Assembly (NCBI RefSeq): GCF_017301615.1
Contig: NZ_CP059066.1
Coordinates: forward strand, 1,144,001-1,208,000
Length of the DNA stretch: 64,000 nucleotides
From: Koleobacter methoxysyntrophicus
Lineage (GTDB): Bacteria > Bacillota > Thermosediminibacteria > Koleobacterales > Koleobacteraceae
Reading direction: 5' to 3'
Below are positions 27,087 through 38,857 of the stretch, in pieces (the first letter of the stretch is position 1; the number at the start of each line of letters is the position of its first letter). The translations under genes were made by a program, and so were the position numbers. The notes below the pieces were generated by a model, which ran no database searches, was not told the DNA's origin, and saw nothing but the letters and a program-made list of their open reading frames with translations.

Positions 27087-28025
27087 ATGTTAAAATCCAA
27101 GGATATCCTCGGCCTTGAGGAAATGGATGTTGGGGATATCGAGCTGATCCTTGAAACCGCCGAGTCGTTTAAGGAAATCCTCAGAAGGGACATAAAAAAG
27201 GTCCCTACCCTCAGGGGTAAATCGGTGGTAAACCTTTTTTACGAGCCCAGCACCAGGACCAGGAGCTCCTTTGAGCTGGCAGGAAAGTACCTGAGTGCCG
27301 ATGTGATCAATTTCTCTAAAGCCACCAGCAGCGTTGCCAAAGGGGAGACACTGAAAGACACGGCAAAGACCATTGAAATGATGGGGGTACAGGTTGTGGT
27401 TATACGCCATCCCGTTCCCGGTGCACCCCACATGCTGGCCCGGTATCTGGATGCCGGTGTCGTAAATGCAGGGGATGGTGCCCATGAACATCCTACCCAG
27501 GCCCTGCTGGACCTTTATACGATAAAGGAAAAGAAGGGCAGGATTAGGGGGTTGAAGGTGGCCATAATCGGTGATATCCTCCACAGCCGTGTTGCCCGTT
27601 CAAATATCTGGGGGCTTAAGAAAATGGGTGCCGAAGTTGTGGTTGCCGGGCCGAGGACGTTGCTGCCCCCATTTATAGAAGAGCTCGGGGTAAGAGCCTA
27701 CACCAGGGTGGAGGATGCTATTGAGGGCGCCGATGTGGTAAATGTCCTGAGGATCCAGATGGAAAGACAGAAGAAGGGGCTGTTTCCTTCTCCCAGGGAA
27801 TACGCCATTATCTTCGGGGTAAATGCTGAAAGGCTGAAGCTGGCAAAAAAAGACGTGCTTTTAATGCACCCGGGGCCTATGAACAGGGGTATAGAAATCA
27901 GCTCGGACATTGCCGATGGAGAATCATCTGTAATAAATGAACAGGTAACAAACGGTGTAGCCGTAAGGATGGCTATTCTGTACCTTTTGAACGGAGGGGG
28001 GAAGTTCGGTGAAAAGGATAATTAA
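27087..28025 (+). CDS. pyrB: Aspartate carbamoyltransferase, catalytic chain
   Basis: 312 residues; joins carbamoyl phosphate and aspartate in the second step of UMP synthesis. The carbamoyl-phosphate site [12 protein letters not shown] (near residue 52) and the [11 protein letters not shown] block are intact. No regulatory pyrI chain is present. ATG 27087 follows GAAGGGAGAG. It overlaps pyrC by 17 bp, first in an eight-gene operon. Confidence 0.96.
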   Translation: MLKSKDILGLEEMDVGDIELILETAESFKEILRRDIKKVPTLRGKSVVNLFYEPSTRTRSSFELAGKYLSADVINFSKATSSVAKGETLKDTAKTIEMMGVQVVVIRHPVPGAPHMLARYLDAGVVNAGDGAHEHPTQALLDLYTIKEKKGRIRGLKVAIIGDILHSRVARSNIWGLKKMGAEVVVAGPRTLLPPFIEELGVRAYTRVEDAIEGADVVNVLRIQMERQKKGLFPSPREYAIIFGVNAERLKLAKKDVLLMHPGPMNRGIEISSDIADGESSVINEQVTNGVAVRMAILYLLNGGGKFGEKDN

Positions 28026-29295
28026 AGGGGGAAGGGTAGTAGATCCTTCTCAAAACATCGACGGCATCTTTGATATATTGATAGATGACGGTCTAATAAA
28101 GGCAGTAGACAGGAATCTGAGCATCGACGGTGCGGAAATAATTGAGGCAAAGGGGATGATTGTAACCCCCGGTTTGATCGACATACACGTTCACCTGAGG
28201 GAGCCCGGTTATGAGGCCAAGGAGGATATAGAATCCGGTTCAATGGCTGCAGCAGCCGGAGGCTTCACCTCAGTGGCCTGTATGCCCAATACCAACCCGG
28301 TAGTTGACAACAAGTCGGTGGTGGAGTTTATCAAAGAGAAAGCGAAAAGGGTCGGAATCGTAAATGTCTACCCCATAGGGGCCATTTCAAAGGGGCTGAA
28401 GGGGGAAGAACTGTCGGAAATAGGGGATATGAAGGGATCGGGGATAGTAGGGATATCCGATGACGGAAAACCCGTAATGGCTTCAGGGCTTATGAGAAGG
28501 GCTATGGAGTACGCCGGCATGTTCGATCTCCCCGTAATATCTCACTGCGAAGACCTTGACATGTCAGGGGACGGAGTAATAAATGAAGGGCTTGTATCAA
28601 CAATTCTGGGGCTGAAGGGTATTTCAAAAGCGGCAGAGGAGATTATGGTAGCCAGGGACATCCGCCTTGCGGAGCTGACAGGGGGCCGTCTCCATATAGC
28701 CCATGTCAGCACAAAAGGCTCGGTAGAACTTATAAGACAGGCTAAAAGGAGGGGTATAAAGGTTACTGCAGAAGCAACCCCCCATCACTTTACCCTTACG
28801 GATGAAGCGGTCAGGACCTTTGATACCAATACAAAGGTTAATCCGCCCCTGAGAAGCAGTGAAGACGTAGAAGCCGTAAGGGAAGGCTTAAAGGACGGCA
28901 CCATAGACGTAATAGCTACGGACCATGCCCCCCACACCCTGGAGGACAAAGATGTGGAATATGATTACGCATCTTTCGGGATATCGGGGCTGGAAACCTC
29001 AGTGCCTCTAGTGATAACTAACCTTGTCCATACCGGGATATTAACCCTGTCCCAGGCCGTAGAAAAGATGGCCGTTAATCCCGCCCAGGTCATTAATATC
29101 CCTAAGGGAACGCTAAGGCCCGGCAGTGATGCGGATTTAACCATAATAGACATCGACAGGACCGTAGTTATAGATACCGCCAAATTCAAATCAAAGGGCA
29201 AAAATTCCCCCTTTAACGGCCTTGAGCTGAAAGGGGCTGTAATGATGACCCTAAAGGGTGGAAATATCGTATACAATAGAAATAAGGTCATATAA
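28009..29295 (+). CDS. pyrC: Dihydroorotase
   Basis: 428 residues, class I dihydroorotase, closing carbamoyl aspartate to dihydroorotate. Zinc-binding [10 protein letters not shown] near residue 60, the SHCED and IAHVST histidine sites and the catalytic DHAPHT aspartate are all present. The GTG start at 28009 lies inside pyrB with a GGAGGGGGGA site at the normal distance. Length and motifs indicate a working enzyme. Confidence 0.96.
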   Translation: MKRIIKGGRVVDPSQNIDGIFDILIDDGLIKAVDRNLSIDGAEIIEAKGMIVTPGLIDIHVHLREPGYEAKEDIESGSMAAAAGGFTSVACMPNTNPVVDNKSVVEFIKEKAKRVGIVNVYPIGAISKGLKGEELSEIGDMKGSGIVGISDDGKPVMASGLMRRAMEYAGMFDLPVISHCEDLDMSGDGVINEGLVSTILGLKGISKAAEEIMVARDIRLAELTGGRLHIAHVSTKGSVELIRQAKRRGIKVTAEATPHHFTLTDEAVRTFDTNTKVNPPLRSSEDVEAVREGLKDGTIDVIATDHAPHTLEDKDVEYDYASFGISGLETSVPLVITNLVHTGILTLSQAVEKMAVNPAQVINIPKGTLRPGSDADLTIIDIDRTVVIDTAKFKSKGKNSPFNGLELKGAVMMTLKGGNIVYNRNKVI

Positions 29296-29412
29296 CGGAA
29301 ATGGCATCCCTCCGCCTGCCGTTTGTGCCGGGGGGAACAATGCAGTGCTTGCAGAATAAAGGCAATAAAGGTACGGGAAACAATAAAAGATGTAGGAGGA
29401 GGATTGCAGCTG

Positions 29413-30501
29413 ATGAAAGCAGTACTCGCCCTTGAAGATGGGACTTATATAGAAGGTAAGGCCTTTGGTGCTGAAGGTCAGAGGGAAGGAGAAGTGGTAT
29501 TTAATACAAGTATGACCGGATACCAGGAAATAATGACCGACCCTTCCTATGCCGGCCAGATAGTAGTGATGACATATCCCCTTATAGGAAACTACGGCTT
29601 TAACAGGGAAGATGCAGAATCAACGGGCCCTAAAATCAGGGGCCTGATTATAAAGGAATTGTGCGCCGCTCCCAGCAGCTGGAGGTCAGAAGGCAGCCTT
29701 GAGGAATACATGAAGGAATATGACATTATAGGGATTCAGGGTGTGGATACCAGAGCACTGACCAGGAAGATCAGGGAAAAGGGTACCCTGAAGGGAATAA
29801 TATCAACCGGGGAACAAAATCCCGAAACCCTTGTAAAAAAAGCTAAAGAGATAGATGAAATATCCGATATGGACCTGGTTGGGGAAGTTACCTGCCTCAG
29901 ACCTTACTTTTACGGCGGTTCAGGGTTAAACCTTGCGGTAATTGATATGGGGGTAAAGGAGAGCATATTAAGAAGCCTTGCGGGGTTGGGCTTACGGGTT
30001 ACCGTGTTCCCGGCCCATACCTCCCCGAAAGAGATTTTATCCCTTGAGCCGGAAGGAATCCTCATATCCAACGGCCCGGGGGACCCCAAAAAGGCCGATT
30101 ATGCCGTAAAAACCGCTAAAGAATTAATGGAATGCCGGATTCCGATTATGGGGATCTGTCTGGGCCATCAAATCCTGGCCCTTGCCGTAGGAGGAGACAC
30201 ATATAAGCTGAAATTCGGCCACAGGGGAGGCAATCACCCCGTAAAAGATGTGGAGACGGGAAGGGTATATATAACCTCCCAGAACCACGGCTTTGCAGTA
30301 AGAGAGGACTCACTGCCGGACAGCGTATATGTAAGCCATATAAACCTGAATGACGGCACTGTAGAGGGAATGCGCCATAAGGAACTGCCTGTTATGTCCG
30401 TGCAGTACCACCCGGAAGCTTCCCCGGGGCCTACGGATTCCATGTATCTCTTCAACCAGTTTAAAGAAATGATGGGGAGGAGGAAACATAAATGCCTGTA
30501 G
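29413..30501 (+). CDS. carA: Carbamoyl-phosphate synthase small (glutaminase) subunit
   Basis: 362 residues; hydrolyses glutamine and channels ammonia to CarB. The class I amidotransferase nucleophile is in [13 protein letters not shown], with the histidine-glutamate pair in YHPEASPGP. The start is ATG 29413, 9 bp after GGAGGAGGA; earlier in-frame codons lack such a site. The 117-bp gap after pyrC includes a 20-bp fragment (29303-29322) similar to the dispersed repeat family. carB overlaps by 10 bp. Confidence 0.95.
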   Translation: MKAVLALEDGTYIEGKAFGAEGQREGEVVFNTSMTGYQEIMTDPSYAGQIVVMTYPLIGNYGFNREDAESTGPKIRGLIIKELCAAPSSWRSEGSLEEYMKEYDIIGIQGVDTRALTRKIREKGTLKGIISTGEQNPETLVKKAKEIDEISDMDLVGEVTCLRPYFYGGSGLNLAVIDMGVKESILRSLAGLGLRVTVFPAHTSPKEILSLEPEGILISNGPGDPKKADYAVKTAKELMECRIPIMGICLGHQILALAVGGDTYKLKFGHRGGNHPVKDVETGRVYITSQNHGFAVREDSLPDSVYVSHINLNDGTVEGMRHKELPVMSVQYHPEASPGPTDSMYLFNQFKEMMGRRKHKCL

Positions 30502-33500
30502 ACAGCTCACTTAAAAAGGTAATGGTTATAGGTTCGGGCCCGATTGTAATCGGCCAGGCGGCAGAATTCGATTATGCAGGGACCCAGGCGTGCATAGCCC
30601 TGAAAGAGGAAGGCATACGGGTAGTCCTGGTAAACAGCAATCCGGCTACCATTATGACAGACAAACATATGGCCGATAGGGTCTATATGGAACCCCTCAC
30701 CGTTCAGTTTATAGAGAGGATTATCAAGAAAGAAAAGCCTGACGGCCTCCTTCCCACCCTCGGCGGCCAGATAGGGCTGAATATGGCGGTAGAGCTGGCC
30801 GAAGGCGGTATCCTGGAAAGAGAAGGGGTAAGGCTTTTGGGAACCCCCGTAGAAGCTATAAAAAAAGCGGAGGACAGGGAGCTGTTTAAAAAAATGCTCC
30901 AGGAGATAGGAGAGCCCGTACCCGAGAGCACCATTGTAAAGTCAATAACAGAAGCCGAAGAATTCGCCTCACAGATAGGTTTTCCCCTGATAGTCCGCCC
31001 GGCATATACCTTAGGGGGAACCGGCGGCGGCATTGCCAGGAATATGGACGAACTGAAGGAAATAACCCGGCACGGCCTGAGGTACAGCAGGATCAACCAG
31101 GCCCTTATTGAAAGGGATGTTTCGGGATGGAAGGAAATCGAATTCGAGGTCATGCGTGACGGCAATGATACCTGTATAGCGGTATGCAGTATGGAGAACG
31201 TGGACCCTGTAGGGGTACACACGGGAGACAGCATTGTGGTTGCGCCCAGCCAGACCCTTACAAATAAAGAGTATCACCTTCTGAGAAGCGCATCCCTGAA
31301 AATAATCAGGGCGCTGGGTATTGAAGGAGGCTGCAACATCCAGTTTGCCATGGACACCAAAAGCATGAACTACTACGTTATTGAAGTAAACCCCAGGGTA
31401 AGCCGTTCCAGTGCCCTGGCGTCCAAGGCAACGGGTTACCCCATTGCCAGAATAGCCGCCAAAATCGCCGTCGGCCTTAATCTGGATGAAATCAAGAATC
31501 CCATAACGGGGCTTACCTATGCAGCCTTTGAACCTGCCGTCGATTATGTTGTGCTGAAGATACCGCGCTGGCCCTTCGACAAATTCTCCCTAGCTGACAG
31601 GAGGCTGGGAACCCAGATGAAAGCTACCGGCGAGGTAATGGCTATCGACAGGACCTTTGAAGGAGCCCTGATGAAGGCCGTCAGGTCCCTGGAAATGAAC
31701 CGTTTGAGCCTGATTCTGGATGAGTGTCAAAACCTATCCGACAGCAGGTTGATTGAAAGCATTAAAAGGGCTGATGATGAACGGATATTCTATGTAGCCG
31801 AAGCCCTGTTCAGGGGTATGGATGTGAGCTTAATACATGAAATAACATCTATAGACCCCTTTTTCCTGCATAAGATTAAGAATCTGGCTGAAATGGAAAG
31901 AGAACTGAGAAGGGTTTCACGGGATAGCCTGACCCCCGAAATCCTGAAAAAGGCTAAAGGGATGAACTTCCCGGATGAACATATAGCAAAGATTACCGGC
32001 ATACCTGAAGGTGAAATAAGGGATATGAGGGAAAAATGGGGAATCAGACCCGTATATAAAATGGTGGATACCTGTGCGGGTGAATTCCCGGCCGTTACCC
32101 CGTATTATTATTCGTGCTGGGAAGATGAAGATGAAACAGCACATTCCGGCAGTAGGAAGGTATTGATTCTCGGTTCGGGCCCCATTAGAATCGGCCAGGG
32201 AATAGAATTCGATTACTGTTCAGTTCACTCGGTATGGGCTTTAAAGGACATGGGTATTGAATCGGTAATAATAAACAACAATCCCGAAACGGTGAGCACC
32301 GATTTCAGCACCTCCGACAGGCTCTACTTTGAGCCCCTTACCGCTGAAGATGTACTGAATGTGATTCAAAAGGAAAAACCCGAAGGGGTTATAACCCAGT
32401 TCGGGGGCCAGACGGCCGTAAATCTGGCAGGCCCGCTGAAAGAGGCAGGTGTAAATATCCTGGGAACCCCCGTCGAATATATCGACATGGCCGAGGACAG
32501 GGAGAAGTTCGACAGGCTCCTGGCCCAGCTGGGAATCCCAAAACCGCCGGGGGGTTCTGCCACATCCCCTGACCGGGCCCTGGAGATAGCGGAAGAAATC
32601 GGTTTCCCTCTGCTGGTGAGACCATCCTATGTTCTGGGCGGCAGGGCTATGGAAATAGTTTATTCAAAAGAAGAGCTGGCAGAGTATGTCAAGAACGCCG
32701 TGAAGGTTTCACCTAAATATCCCGTACTCATAGATAAATACCTTCAGGGTAAGGAAGTTGAGGTAGATGCCATCTCCGACGGCAGGGAGGTCATGATACC
32801 GGGGGTCATGGAGCATATCGAAAGGGCCGGAGTGCACTCGGGAGACAGCACTGCCGTTTATCCCGCCAGGAGCCTCAGCCGCTTTATAATAGAAGAAATA
32901 GTTGAATACACCGAAAAATTAGCAAAAGCCCTGAGGGTAGTTGGTCTCATCAACCTCCAGTTTGTAGTCCATCAGGATAGGGTGTACATCCTGGAGGTAA
33001 ACCCCCGTTCCAGCCGGACCGTTCCCTTCCTTAGCAAGGTTACGGGGATACCGATGGTTGATATCGCCACAAAGGCCATTATGGGTGTATCGCTGAGGGA
33101 GCAGGGGTATGCGGGCGGTCTGTACCCCGAACCGGGAAGCTGCCCGAGAAACCCTTCGGGTGACGGTAAACCCGACATATATGACGGTAAAGGCTTCTAT
33201 GCAGTAAAAGCACCGGTATTCTCCTTTGCCAAACTCCTGGATGTTGAGACCTCTCTGGGGCCTGAGATGAAATCTACGGGGGAAGTAATAGGCATGGATA
33301 TGGAATATCCCAAGGCCCTCTATAAGGCATTTACGGCTGCAGGCATGGAAATCCCCTCAGAAGGCGGCCTCCTGGCTACTATTGCCGACAAGGACAAACA
33401 GGAAGCCCTTCCCATTATCAGAGGCTTCTGGGAACTGGGCTTTACCGTATATGCTACAAAGGGGACTGCCGCGGCCTTAAAAGAAGCGGGTATTGATGTC

Positions 33501-33734
33501 ATAGAGGTCAAAAAGGTTCGAGAAGGGAGCCCCAACCTCCTGGACCTAATAAAACAGGACAGGATAAATTTCGTGGTAAATACCCTCACCAGGGGGAAAA
33601 TGCCCGAGAGGGACGGCTTTAAGATCCGAAGGGCTGCCGCAGAGAGTGCCGTCCCGTGTTTGACATCACTGGATACTGCGGCCGCGATGCTGGAGGTCTT
33701 AAAGAGCATTTCCTTCAGGTTAATGCCGCTGTAA
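30492..33734 (+). CDS. carB: Carbamoyl-phosphate synthase large subunit
   Basis: 1,080 residues with the two duplicated ATP-grasp halves. Each half opens with a nucleotide-binding GSGPI.IGQ..EFDY block (residues about 14 and 560). The C-terminal MGS-like allosteric domain lies at about 940-1060. Makes carbamoyl phosphate from bicarbonate, ammonia and two ATP. The start overlaps carA by 10 bp with GGAGGAGG upstream. Intact, at normal length. Confidence 0.97.
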   Translation: MPVDSSLKKVMVIGSGPIVIGQAAEFDYAGTQACIALKEEGIRVVLVNSNPATIMTDKHMADRVYMEPLTVQFIERIIKKEKPDGLLPTLGGQIGLNMAVELAEGGILEREGVRLLGTPVEAIKKAEDRELFKKMLQEIGEPVPESTIVKSITEAEEFASQIGFPLIVRPAYTLGGTGGGIARNMDELKEITRHGLRYSRINQALIERDVSGWKEIEFEVMRDGNDTCIAVCSMENVDPVGVHTGDSIVVAPSQTLTNKEYHLLRSASLKIIRALGIEGGCNIQFAMDTKSMNYYVIEVNPRVSRSSALASKATGYPIARIAAKIAVGLNLDEIKNPITGLTYAAFEPAVDYVVLKIPRWPFDKFSLADRRLGTQMKATGEVMAIDRTFEGALMKAVRSLEMNRLSLILDECQNLSDSRLIESIKRADDERIFYVAEALFRGMDVSLIHEITSIDPFFLHKIKNLAEMERELRRVSRDSLTPEILKKAKGMNFPDEHIAKITGIPEGEIRDMREKWGIRPVYKMVDTCAGEFPAVTPYYYSCWEDEDETAHSGSRKVLILGSGPIRIGQGIEFDYCSVHSVWALKDMGIESVIINNNPETVSTDFSTSDRLYFEPLTAEDVLNVIQKEKPEGVITQFGGQTAVNLAGPLKEAGVNILGTPVEYIDMAEDREKFDRLLAQLGIPKPPGGSATSPDRALEIAEEIGFPLLVRPSYVLGGRAMEIVYSKEELAEYVKNAVKVSPKYPVLIDKYLQGKEVEVDAISDGREVMIPGVMEHIERAGVHSGDSTAVYPARSLSRFIIEEIVEYTEKLAKALRVVGLINLQFVVHQDRVYILEVNPRSSRTVPFLSKVTGIPMVDIATKAIMGVSLREQGYAGGLYPEPGSCPRNPSGDGKPDIYDGKGFYAVKAPVFSFAKLLDVETSLGPEMKSTGEVIGMDMEYPKALYKAFTAAGMEIPSEGGLLATIADKDKQEALPIIRGFWELGFTVYATKGTAAALKEAGIDVIEVKKVREGSPNLLDLIKQDRINFVVNTLTRGKMPERDGFKIRRAAAESAVPCLTSLDTAAAMLEVLKSISFRLMPL

Positions 33735-33761
33735 AAAAGAACCGTGAAAGGGTGGACGAAT

Positions 33762-34559
33762 ATGATAATTGATGATAACGCCCGGGTCATTACAAACAAA
33801 ATGATAATACCGGCCCACTACGTCATGGAAATCCATTCTCCTGATATAGCCCTAAAGGCCCTTCCCGGCCAGTTTCTCCACATAAAGGTCACAAATAACA
33901 CATCTCCCCTCCTGAGGCGCCCTATCAGCATCCATATGAGGGATAGGGAGAAAGGCAGCATATCCATCCTCTACAGGGTTGTCGGAACAGGGACACAGCT
34001 CCTCTCCCACTATAAACCGGGAGACAGGATAAACATCATAGGCCCGCTGGGTAACTGTTTCCCGCTGGCCGCGGAATTCAAACGGATAGCCGTGGTGGGA
34101 GGGGGAATCGGAACGGCTCCCCTCCTCTTTTTAGCCCTAGAAGCCGTTAATTCCGGGAGAGATGTGCTGTATATAGAAGGGGCCCGGTGCAGAGATGCCC
34201 TCCTTCTGTCAGAACACCTTGGAAATTCAGGGTGCAGGGTAATGGTGGCAACCGATGACGGGAGCCTTGGATACCGCGGTTTTCCAACAGAACTTCTAAA
34301 AAGCCGTCTGGAAAGGGAATCCTTCGATGCTGTTTATGCCTGCGGGCCCAAACCGATGTTAAAGGGGATAAAGAAGCTGAGCCTTGAATACAGGACTCCG
34401 GCTTTTATCTCTCTGGAAGAAAGGATGGGCTGCGGTATAGGGGCATGTCTTTCATGCGTGTGTAAAGTGATTGCTGACGGAGGCAGGGGTGCTGAATACA
34501 GAAAGGTGTGCACCGACGGCCCCGTATTTCCGGCAGAGGCGGTGATGTTCGATGAGTGA
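33762..34559 (+). CDS. pyrK: Dihydroorotate dehydrogenase electron-transfer subunit
   Basis: 265 residues, FAD and 2Fe-2S subunit that lets type 1B dihydroorotate dehydrogenase pass electrons to NAD+. The FAD site LLRRPISIH, the NAD-site [12 protein letters not shown] and the iron-sulfur cysteines in [13 protein letters not shown] are visible. ATG 33762 sits 6 bp after GAAAGGGTGGA and is preferred over the GTG at 33744. Overlaps pyrD by 8 bp, consistent with a PyrK-PyrD heterotetramer. Confidence 0.95.
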   Translation: MIIDDNARVITNKMIIPAHYVMEIHSPDIALKALPGQFLHIKVTNNTSPLLRRPISIHMRDREKGSISILYRVVGTGTQLLSHYKPGDRINIIGPLGNCFPLAAEFKRIAVVGGGIGTAPLLFLALEAVNSGRDVLYIEGARCRDALLLSEHLGNSGCRVMVATDDGSLGYRGFPTELLKSRLERESFDAVYACGPKPMLKGIKKLSLEYRTPAFISLEERMGCGIGACLSCVCKVIADGGRGAEYRKVCTDGPVFPAEAVMFDE

Positions 34560-35496
34560 TATTATTTTCGAAGTGAGGATTAAAGGTCCGGACCCGAAGA
34601 GGGAACTGATAATGAAAAACCCCGTAATGACGGCTTCCGGCACCTTCGGATTCGGCCGTGAATACAGCCGGCTGTATGACCTGAACCGCCTGGGAGCCAT
34701 TACCGTAAAGGGCATAACCATAGAGCCCCGCCGGGGGAATCCTCCTCCCAGGTTAATAGAGACCCCTTCGGGCATTTTAAACTCAATAGGCCTCCAGAAC
34801 CCCGGCCTGGAAGGTTTTATCGGGGATGAACTCCCCTATCTGCGAAGGCTTTCTACCCCGGTCATCGTGAACATATCGGGAAACACCATTGAGGAGTACG
34901 CCTTTTTAGCTTCAGAACTTGACCGGGTAGAAGGGGTATCTGCCCTGGAGGTCAATGTCTCGTGCCCTAATGTTAAGGAAGGCTGTATGGCCTTCGGAAT
35001 AAAGAAGGATTCCCTTTTTAGTGTGGTTTCCGCCGTCCGAAAGAGCACAACATTACCCGTAATAGTCAAATTATCCCCCAATGTCCGGGATATAGCCGAA
35101 ATGGCAGAAACGGCAGAAAATGCCGGGGCGGATGCCGTATCCCTTGTGAATACCTTTCTGGGAATGGCCATAGATATTGACAGGAAAAAACCGCTCCTTG
35201 CCAATACATTCGGCGGTCTTTCCGGCCCGGCAATAAAGCCCATTGCCCTCAGAATGGTATGGGAGGTCTATGAACGGGTCGATATACCGGTTATAGGCAT
35301 GGGCGGGATAATGAACTGGAAGGATGCTGTAGAATTCATCCTGGCGGGGGCTGCTTCGGTAGCCGTAGGCACGGCCAATTTTGTAAACCCGACGGCACCT
35401 TTAGAAATAATTGATGGGATAGAGAATTACATGATACGGGAAGGTATAAATGACATCCGGGAATTAATAGGGCTCGGCCACAGGTTACCGGCATGA
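34552..35496 (+). CDS. pyrD: Dihydroorotate dehydrogenase, type 1B catalytic subunit
   Basis: 314 residues, FMN barrel oxidising dihydroorotate to orotate. The catalytic cysteine of class 1 enzymes lies in [13 protein letters not shown]; the FMN-binding GMGGI and substrate-binding NSIGLQNPG blocks are present. The start is ATG 34552 within pyrK. Pairing with PyrK defines the NAD-dependent 1B type expected in an anaerobe. Confidence 0.96.
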   Translation: MSDIIFEVRIKGPDPKRELIMKNPVMTASGTFGFGREYSRLYDLNRLGAITVKGITIEPRRGNPPPRLIETPSGILNSIGLQNPGLEGFIGDELPYLRRLSTPVIVNISGNTIEEYAFLASELDRVEGVSALEVNVSCPNVKEGCMAFGIKKDSLFSVVSAVRKSTTLPVIVKLSPNVRDIAEMAETAENAGADAVSLVNTFLGMAIDIDRKKPLLANTFGGLSGPAIKPIALRMVWEVYERVDIPVIGMGGIMNWKDAVEFILAGAASVAVGTANFVNPTAPLEIIDGIENYMIREGINDIRELIGLGHRLPA

Positions 35497-35603
35497 TGTG
35501 AGTACACAACTTCGGATCATCTCATAGCAAGACAAAAATTTATAGTTTCCCTGAAAACTGGTAAACACCCTTGGAAGAAGCCCAAAAAGGAGGAGATAAA
35601 AAA

Positions 35604-36323
35604 ATGGACAGCGAGCGGTTGATAGTAGCCTTAGATGTCCCCACATTCAAGGAAGCAGAAAATCTGGTAGATATGTTAAAGCCCCTGGGAGTAACCTTTA
35701 AGGTGGGACTGGAGCTCTTTTTCAGCGAGGGCCCGCGGGTGGTAGAAATGATACACAGCAGGGGCGGGAAGGTATTCCTTGACTGCAAGTTCCATGATAT
35801 TCCCAATACGGTGGCAGGGGCCGCCCGTGCTGCGTCAAGGATGGGTGTATTTATGTTCAATATCCATGTTTCCGGCGGAATTGAAATGATGAAAGCCGGG
35901 CTGGAAGCGGCCAGGGAAGAAGCCTTAAAAACGGGTACGGCGGTTCCAAAAATCCTGGGGGTGACGGTCCTGACCAGCATAAACCAGGGCATTTTAAAAG
36001 ACGAGATAGGGATAAAAGAAAACCTGGAACAGAAGGTCCTCGATTGGGCAGGCCTGGCCCGGCTCGCCGGTCTCGACGGTGTTATTGCTTCACCAAAAGA
36101 AATACGGTCAATAAGGGAGCAGTTCGGCCCCGATTTCCTCATTGTGACCCCCGGGGTCAGGCCGCGGTTTGCTTCATCAGACGACCAGAAGAGGGTCATG
36201 ACCCCGGAGGAAGCGGTTTTGCGCGGGGCAGATTATATCGTGGTGGGAAGGCCCATAACCAGGGCTGAAGACCCGGTAAAGGCAGCGGTAGAAGTAATTA
36301 AGGAAATGCAGGGAGGTGTATAG
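35604..36323 (+). CDS. pyrF: Orotidine 5'-phosphate decarboxylase
   Basis: 239 residues, barrel enzyme making UMP from OMP. The catalytic D.K..DI site appears as FLDCKFHDIPNTV, and the phosphate-binding GVRP block and the C-terminal VGRPI block are present. The start is ATG 35604 behind AAAGGAGGAGA; the in-frame codon 33 bp upstream has no site. A 107-bp gap separates it from pyrD with nothing notable. Confidence 0.95.
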   Translation: MDSERLIVALDVPTFKEAENLVDMLKPLGVTFKVGLELFFSEGPRVVEMIHSRGGKVFLDCKFHDIPNTVAGAARAASRMGVFMFNIHVSGGIEMMKAGLEAAREEALKTGTAVPKILGVTVLTSINQGILKDEIGIKENLEQKVLDWAGLARLAGLDGVIASPKEIRSIREQFGPDFLIVTPGVRPRFASSDDQKRVMTPEEAVLRGADYIVVGRPITRAEDPVKAAVEVIKEMQGGV

Positions 36324-36326
36324 CAG

Positions 36327-36899
36327 ATGGATAGCCGTGAGGTAATGGAAATATTCAAAAGAACGGGGGCATATCTGGAAGGCCATTTCCTGTTCACCTC
36401 GGGAAGACACGGCAGCAACTACATGCAGTGTGCCAAGGTCCTCCAGTACCCCGAATACACCATTGAGTTCGGCCGCGAAATCGTCGATTATTTCAGAGAC
36501 AGGGGCGTTGATACAGTGATAGGCCCCGCTATGGGAGGGGTCGTAATAGCCTACGAAGTTGCAAGACAGTTAGGAGCAAAGGCCCTCTTTGCCGAAAGGG
36601 AAAAAGGCGTAATGACCCTCAGGAGAGAATTGAAGATAAACCCGGGGGAGAAGGTGCTGGTTGTAGAAGATGTAATAACGACCGGCGGGTCCGTTAGAGA
36701 AGTAATAGATATTGTTGAAAAGAGCAGAGGTGAACTGGTTGGAGTCGGGGTTATAGTGGACAGGACGGGGGGGAAAATAGACTTCGGGGTTCCTCTAAAG
36801 GCAGTCCTTTCCATAGAACTTATATCCTATCCCCCTGAAGAATGCCCTATATGCAGGACAAATATTCCGCTGGTTAAACCTGGGAGCAGGAATCTGTAA
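36327..36899 (+). CDS. pyrE: Orotate phosphoribosyltransferase
   Basis: 190 residues; transfers phosphoribose from PRPP to orotate. The PRPP-binding VLVVEDVITTGGS motif and the FTSGRHGSNYM block are intact. A C-terminal CPIC pair is typical of the thermophile/clostridial branch. It starts 3 bp after pyrF and ends the operon. Confidence 0.95.
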   Translation: MDSREVMEIFKRTGAYLEGHFLFTSGRHGSNYMQCAKVLQYPEYTIEFGREIVDYFRDRGVDTVIGPAMGGVVIAYEVARQLGAKALFAEREKGVMTLRRELKINPGEKVLVVEDVITTGGSVREVIDIVEKSRGELVGVGVIVDRTGGKIDFGVPLKAVLSIELISYPPEECPICRTNIPLVKPGSRNL

Positions 36900-36998
36900 A
36901 TATTCCTGGGAAGATTCCAGAACTTTTTTAAGCCGGTTTCCGATCCGGGCCATCTAAATTGTAACCCGAAACCTCTTCCGAGACATATTATATAACAT

Positions 36999-37075
36999 GA
37001 CTATATACTTTACTCAGGATACGGAGCCAAGTTGAGTAAATGGCAGACACATAAGCGACTGTTAATTTGGCTCCC
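36999..37075. repeat. MITE-like dispersed repeat, copy A
   Basis: Contains the shared left-end block ATACTTTACTCAGGATACGG and the shared internal block GCGACTGTTA. An internal perfect inverted repeat GGAGCCAA (37023-37030) / TTGGCTCC (37067-37074) gives a long hairpin. It is flanked further out by an inverted pair CCTCTTCCGA / TCGGAAGAGG (about 36972-36981 and 37086-37095). Confidence 0.6.
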
Positions 37076-37105
37076 TAAATACCTTTCGGAAGAGGGTGGT
37101 GTTAA

Positions 37106-37453
37106 GTGGTAAACTGGCTGAAATTCCTCACCAATATCATAACCAGTGAAGCCTTTTTGGAACCGGCCATCATGGCTATTTTAGGTTACGGAATCCGCCT
37201 TTACGGGAAAAACAGGAAATACCGTATCATCCTGGATATAACCGTTGATATAGTAGACTACATAGAAGAACACTATAAGGAATGGGGCATCAGGGGCAGC
37301 GAGAAAATGGATAAATTCCTGGAGCTGTTTACCGAAGAATTTAAAAAGCAAATAGGGAGAAAACCCGGAAAAGAAGAACTGGAGACGGCCAGGATAAGGG
37401 CAGAGGCCCAGGTCCAGAGGGCCAGAAGGCTGTCGAATAACAAAAATAAATAA
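37106..37453 (+). CDS. Small membrane-anchored protein, phage-holin-like
   Basis: A 115-residue protein. One hydrophobic segment lies near residues 14-32, followed by a charged helical region (residues about 45-105) rich in E, K and R. The layout resembles LLH-type phage holins, but no lysin or other phage gene is next to it, so the assignment is weak. The GTG start at 37106 has AGAGGGTGG just upstream. It sits between the pyr operon and mobile-element remnants and may itself be a remnant. Confidence 0.45.
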   Translation: MVNWLKFLTNIITSEAFLEPAIMAILGYGIRLYGKNRKYRIILDITVDIVDYIEEHYKEWGIRGSEKMDKFLELFTEEFKKQIGRKPGKEELETARIRAEAQVQRARRLSNNKNK

Positions 37454-37606
37454 CAGTGCAGAAGGGCCAGAGTTGAAGCATGAAATTAAGATGCTCCCCA
37501 AACAACAGCTAGAGTAGTATAGGGGAAAAAATTTTTCGCAAAAAGGGACTGAACTTCCAGAACCGGAAATGATGTGATATTCCTTGGAAAGGAAGGGATA
37601 CATATC

Positions 37607-38140
37607 ATGAATAGAACAATAAGAGTATTTTCCGGAAGGAAGTTCAGCTCTAAAGATATTGAACTTATTCGATGGATAAGAAAGACATATCCGAAGCTAT
37701 CAAGGAAGGAATTGGCAGGCACGATATGCGAGTTATTAGGCTGGCTGACACCGGCAGGGAGAGCGAAGATTCAGCAATGCCTGGCCTTTTTAGAAAAATT
37801 AGAGGGTGAAGGTATTATAGAACTGCCGCCATTGGACAAGCAGAAACAAAGGAGATGTGCTGTAAAGATACCCGAATTAAAAGTAAGCACAGAAGAAATT
37901 CGGGGAGAAGCCCGAGATTTTGAGCCCATCCATTTGGAGATTGCCAGGCCTGGGGAGGAACTGAAGCGCTGGCGGGCCTATGTGAATCAGTATCATATGT
38001 TAGGAGACAAGTGGGTATTTGGCTCCCGGCTCCAATATTTTATAAAATCCAGAGAAAAAGAGCTGGGATGCCTTCAATTTTCAGCCTCGGCCTGGGCGCT
38101 TACGTTATGCCTGGTTATCATCACGAGAAATCAACCATAA
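37607..38140 (+). pseudogene. DUF4338 protein, C-terminally truncated
   Basis: About 165 codons match the N-terminal part of DUF4338 proteins (transposon-associated, related to DruA): LSRKELAGTICELLGW, LEGEGIIELPPL, then YHMLGDKWVFGSRLQY and CLQFSASAWAL. Homology ends abruptly near 38090, where transposase-like sequence starts in another frame; full members are about 300 residues. ATG 37607 follows GGAAGGGA. A dead fragment within a mobile-element cluster. Confidence 0.6.
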
Positions 38141-38473
38141 GAACGTATTTTTCAGATGCACCAAACCAGGCAGGTACAGGTGGAAGATTGAAAACAACAT
38201 ACTCATTGAAAAGCATCAGGGGTATGAATATGAACACTGTTTTTCATACTCATGGAATGCAATGAAAGGCTTCCATTATCTGATGAAGATAGGCCGTTTT
38301 TTAAATGTACTGGCACTAAAAGCGAATTACTTGCTGACAAAGTTAAAGAACTTGGGATACGGGGTTTTATCAGATATCTAACACTTGTATGTAAAGGTTC
38401 TGTGCTAGATAAGAATCGGATTAAAAAAGCGAGAGAAAAGAAATTTATGTGGAAATTGGAGTTTGTAGCATAA
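38090..38473 (+). pseudogene. Transposase C-terminal remnant, frameshifted
   Basis: Starting at the DUF4338 breakpoint, one frame reads RYRWKIENNILIEKHQGYEY, then a YSWNAMKGFHYLM block, then a stop at 38379-38381. The continuation (LADKVKELGIRGFIRYL) lies in another frame to 38473. These are the last blocks of a DDE transposase family common in clostridia. It has no start, no catalytic core and one frameshift, so it is non-functional. Confidence 0.6.
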
Positions 38474-38857
38474 AAAAATATAGTTGAAAAAATACAAAAG
38501 TTCTTTCCAGGTCGGTAGCGCGGCTTTTTTGGCATGCCTGTATTTATATTGTGCTACTGAATTCAGGAGATATTTTATACTTCATTTGATAATGGATGTG
38601 AACTAAAGCTGGAATTTCTACCTCCATAGTCTAAAAAATGAACTATATGGGGTGAAATTCCTAAAAAAATATTTTCGTGCTTCAGCTCTGCAAAAGAGCC
38701 TTAAGACTTGCTAATAAAAGGAGTTAAGGATATAATTTTTATATATATTGATACAGGGAGGGTTGCAACAGTTAAATAAAATTTATAAAAGTCTATAAAA
38801 CCTTCTTGATTATTTATCAATTTTTTATATTATTAATTAAATCAAGGAGGTGTTAAA
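38474..38857. other. AT-rich gap before IS607-type element
   Basis: 384 bp without a gene. It probably contains the left end of the IS607-type element, but no inverted repeats mark such ends and I could not define it. The last 20 bp hold the strong AAGGAGG site of tnpA. Nothing else was recognised. Confidence 0.4.

Noticed and set aside
37106-37453. Prophage
   Set aside because: A single holin-like protein without lysin, capsid, tail or integrase genes is not enough.
37607-38140. DruA-type anti-phage defence gene
   Set aside because: Similarity to DUF4338 is real, but the frame is truncated, there is no druB-E neighbour, and it sits among transposase debris.
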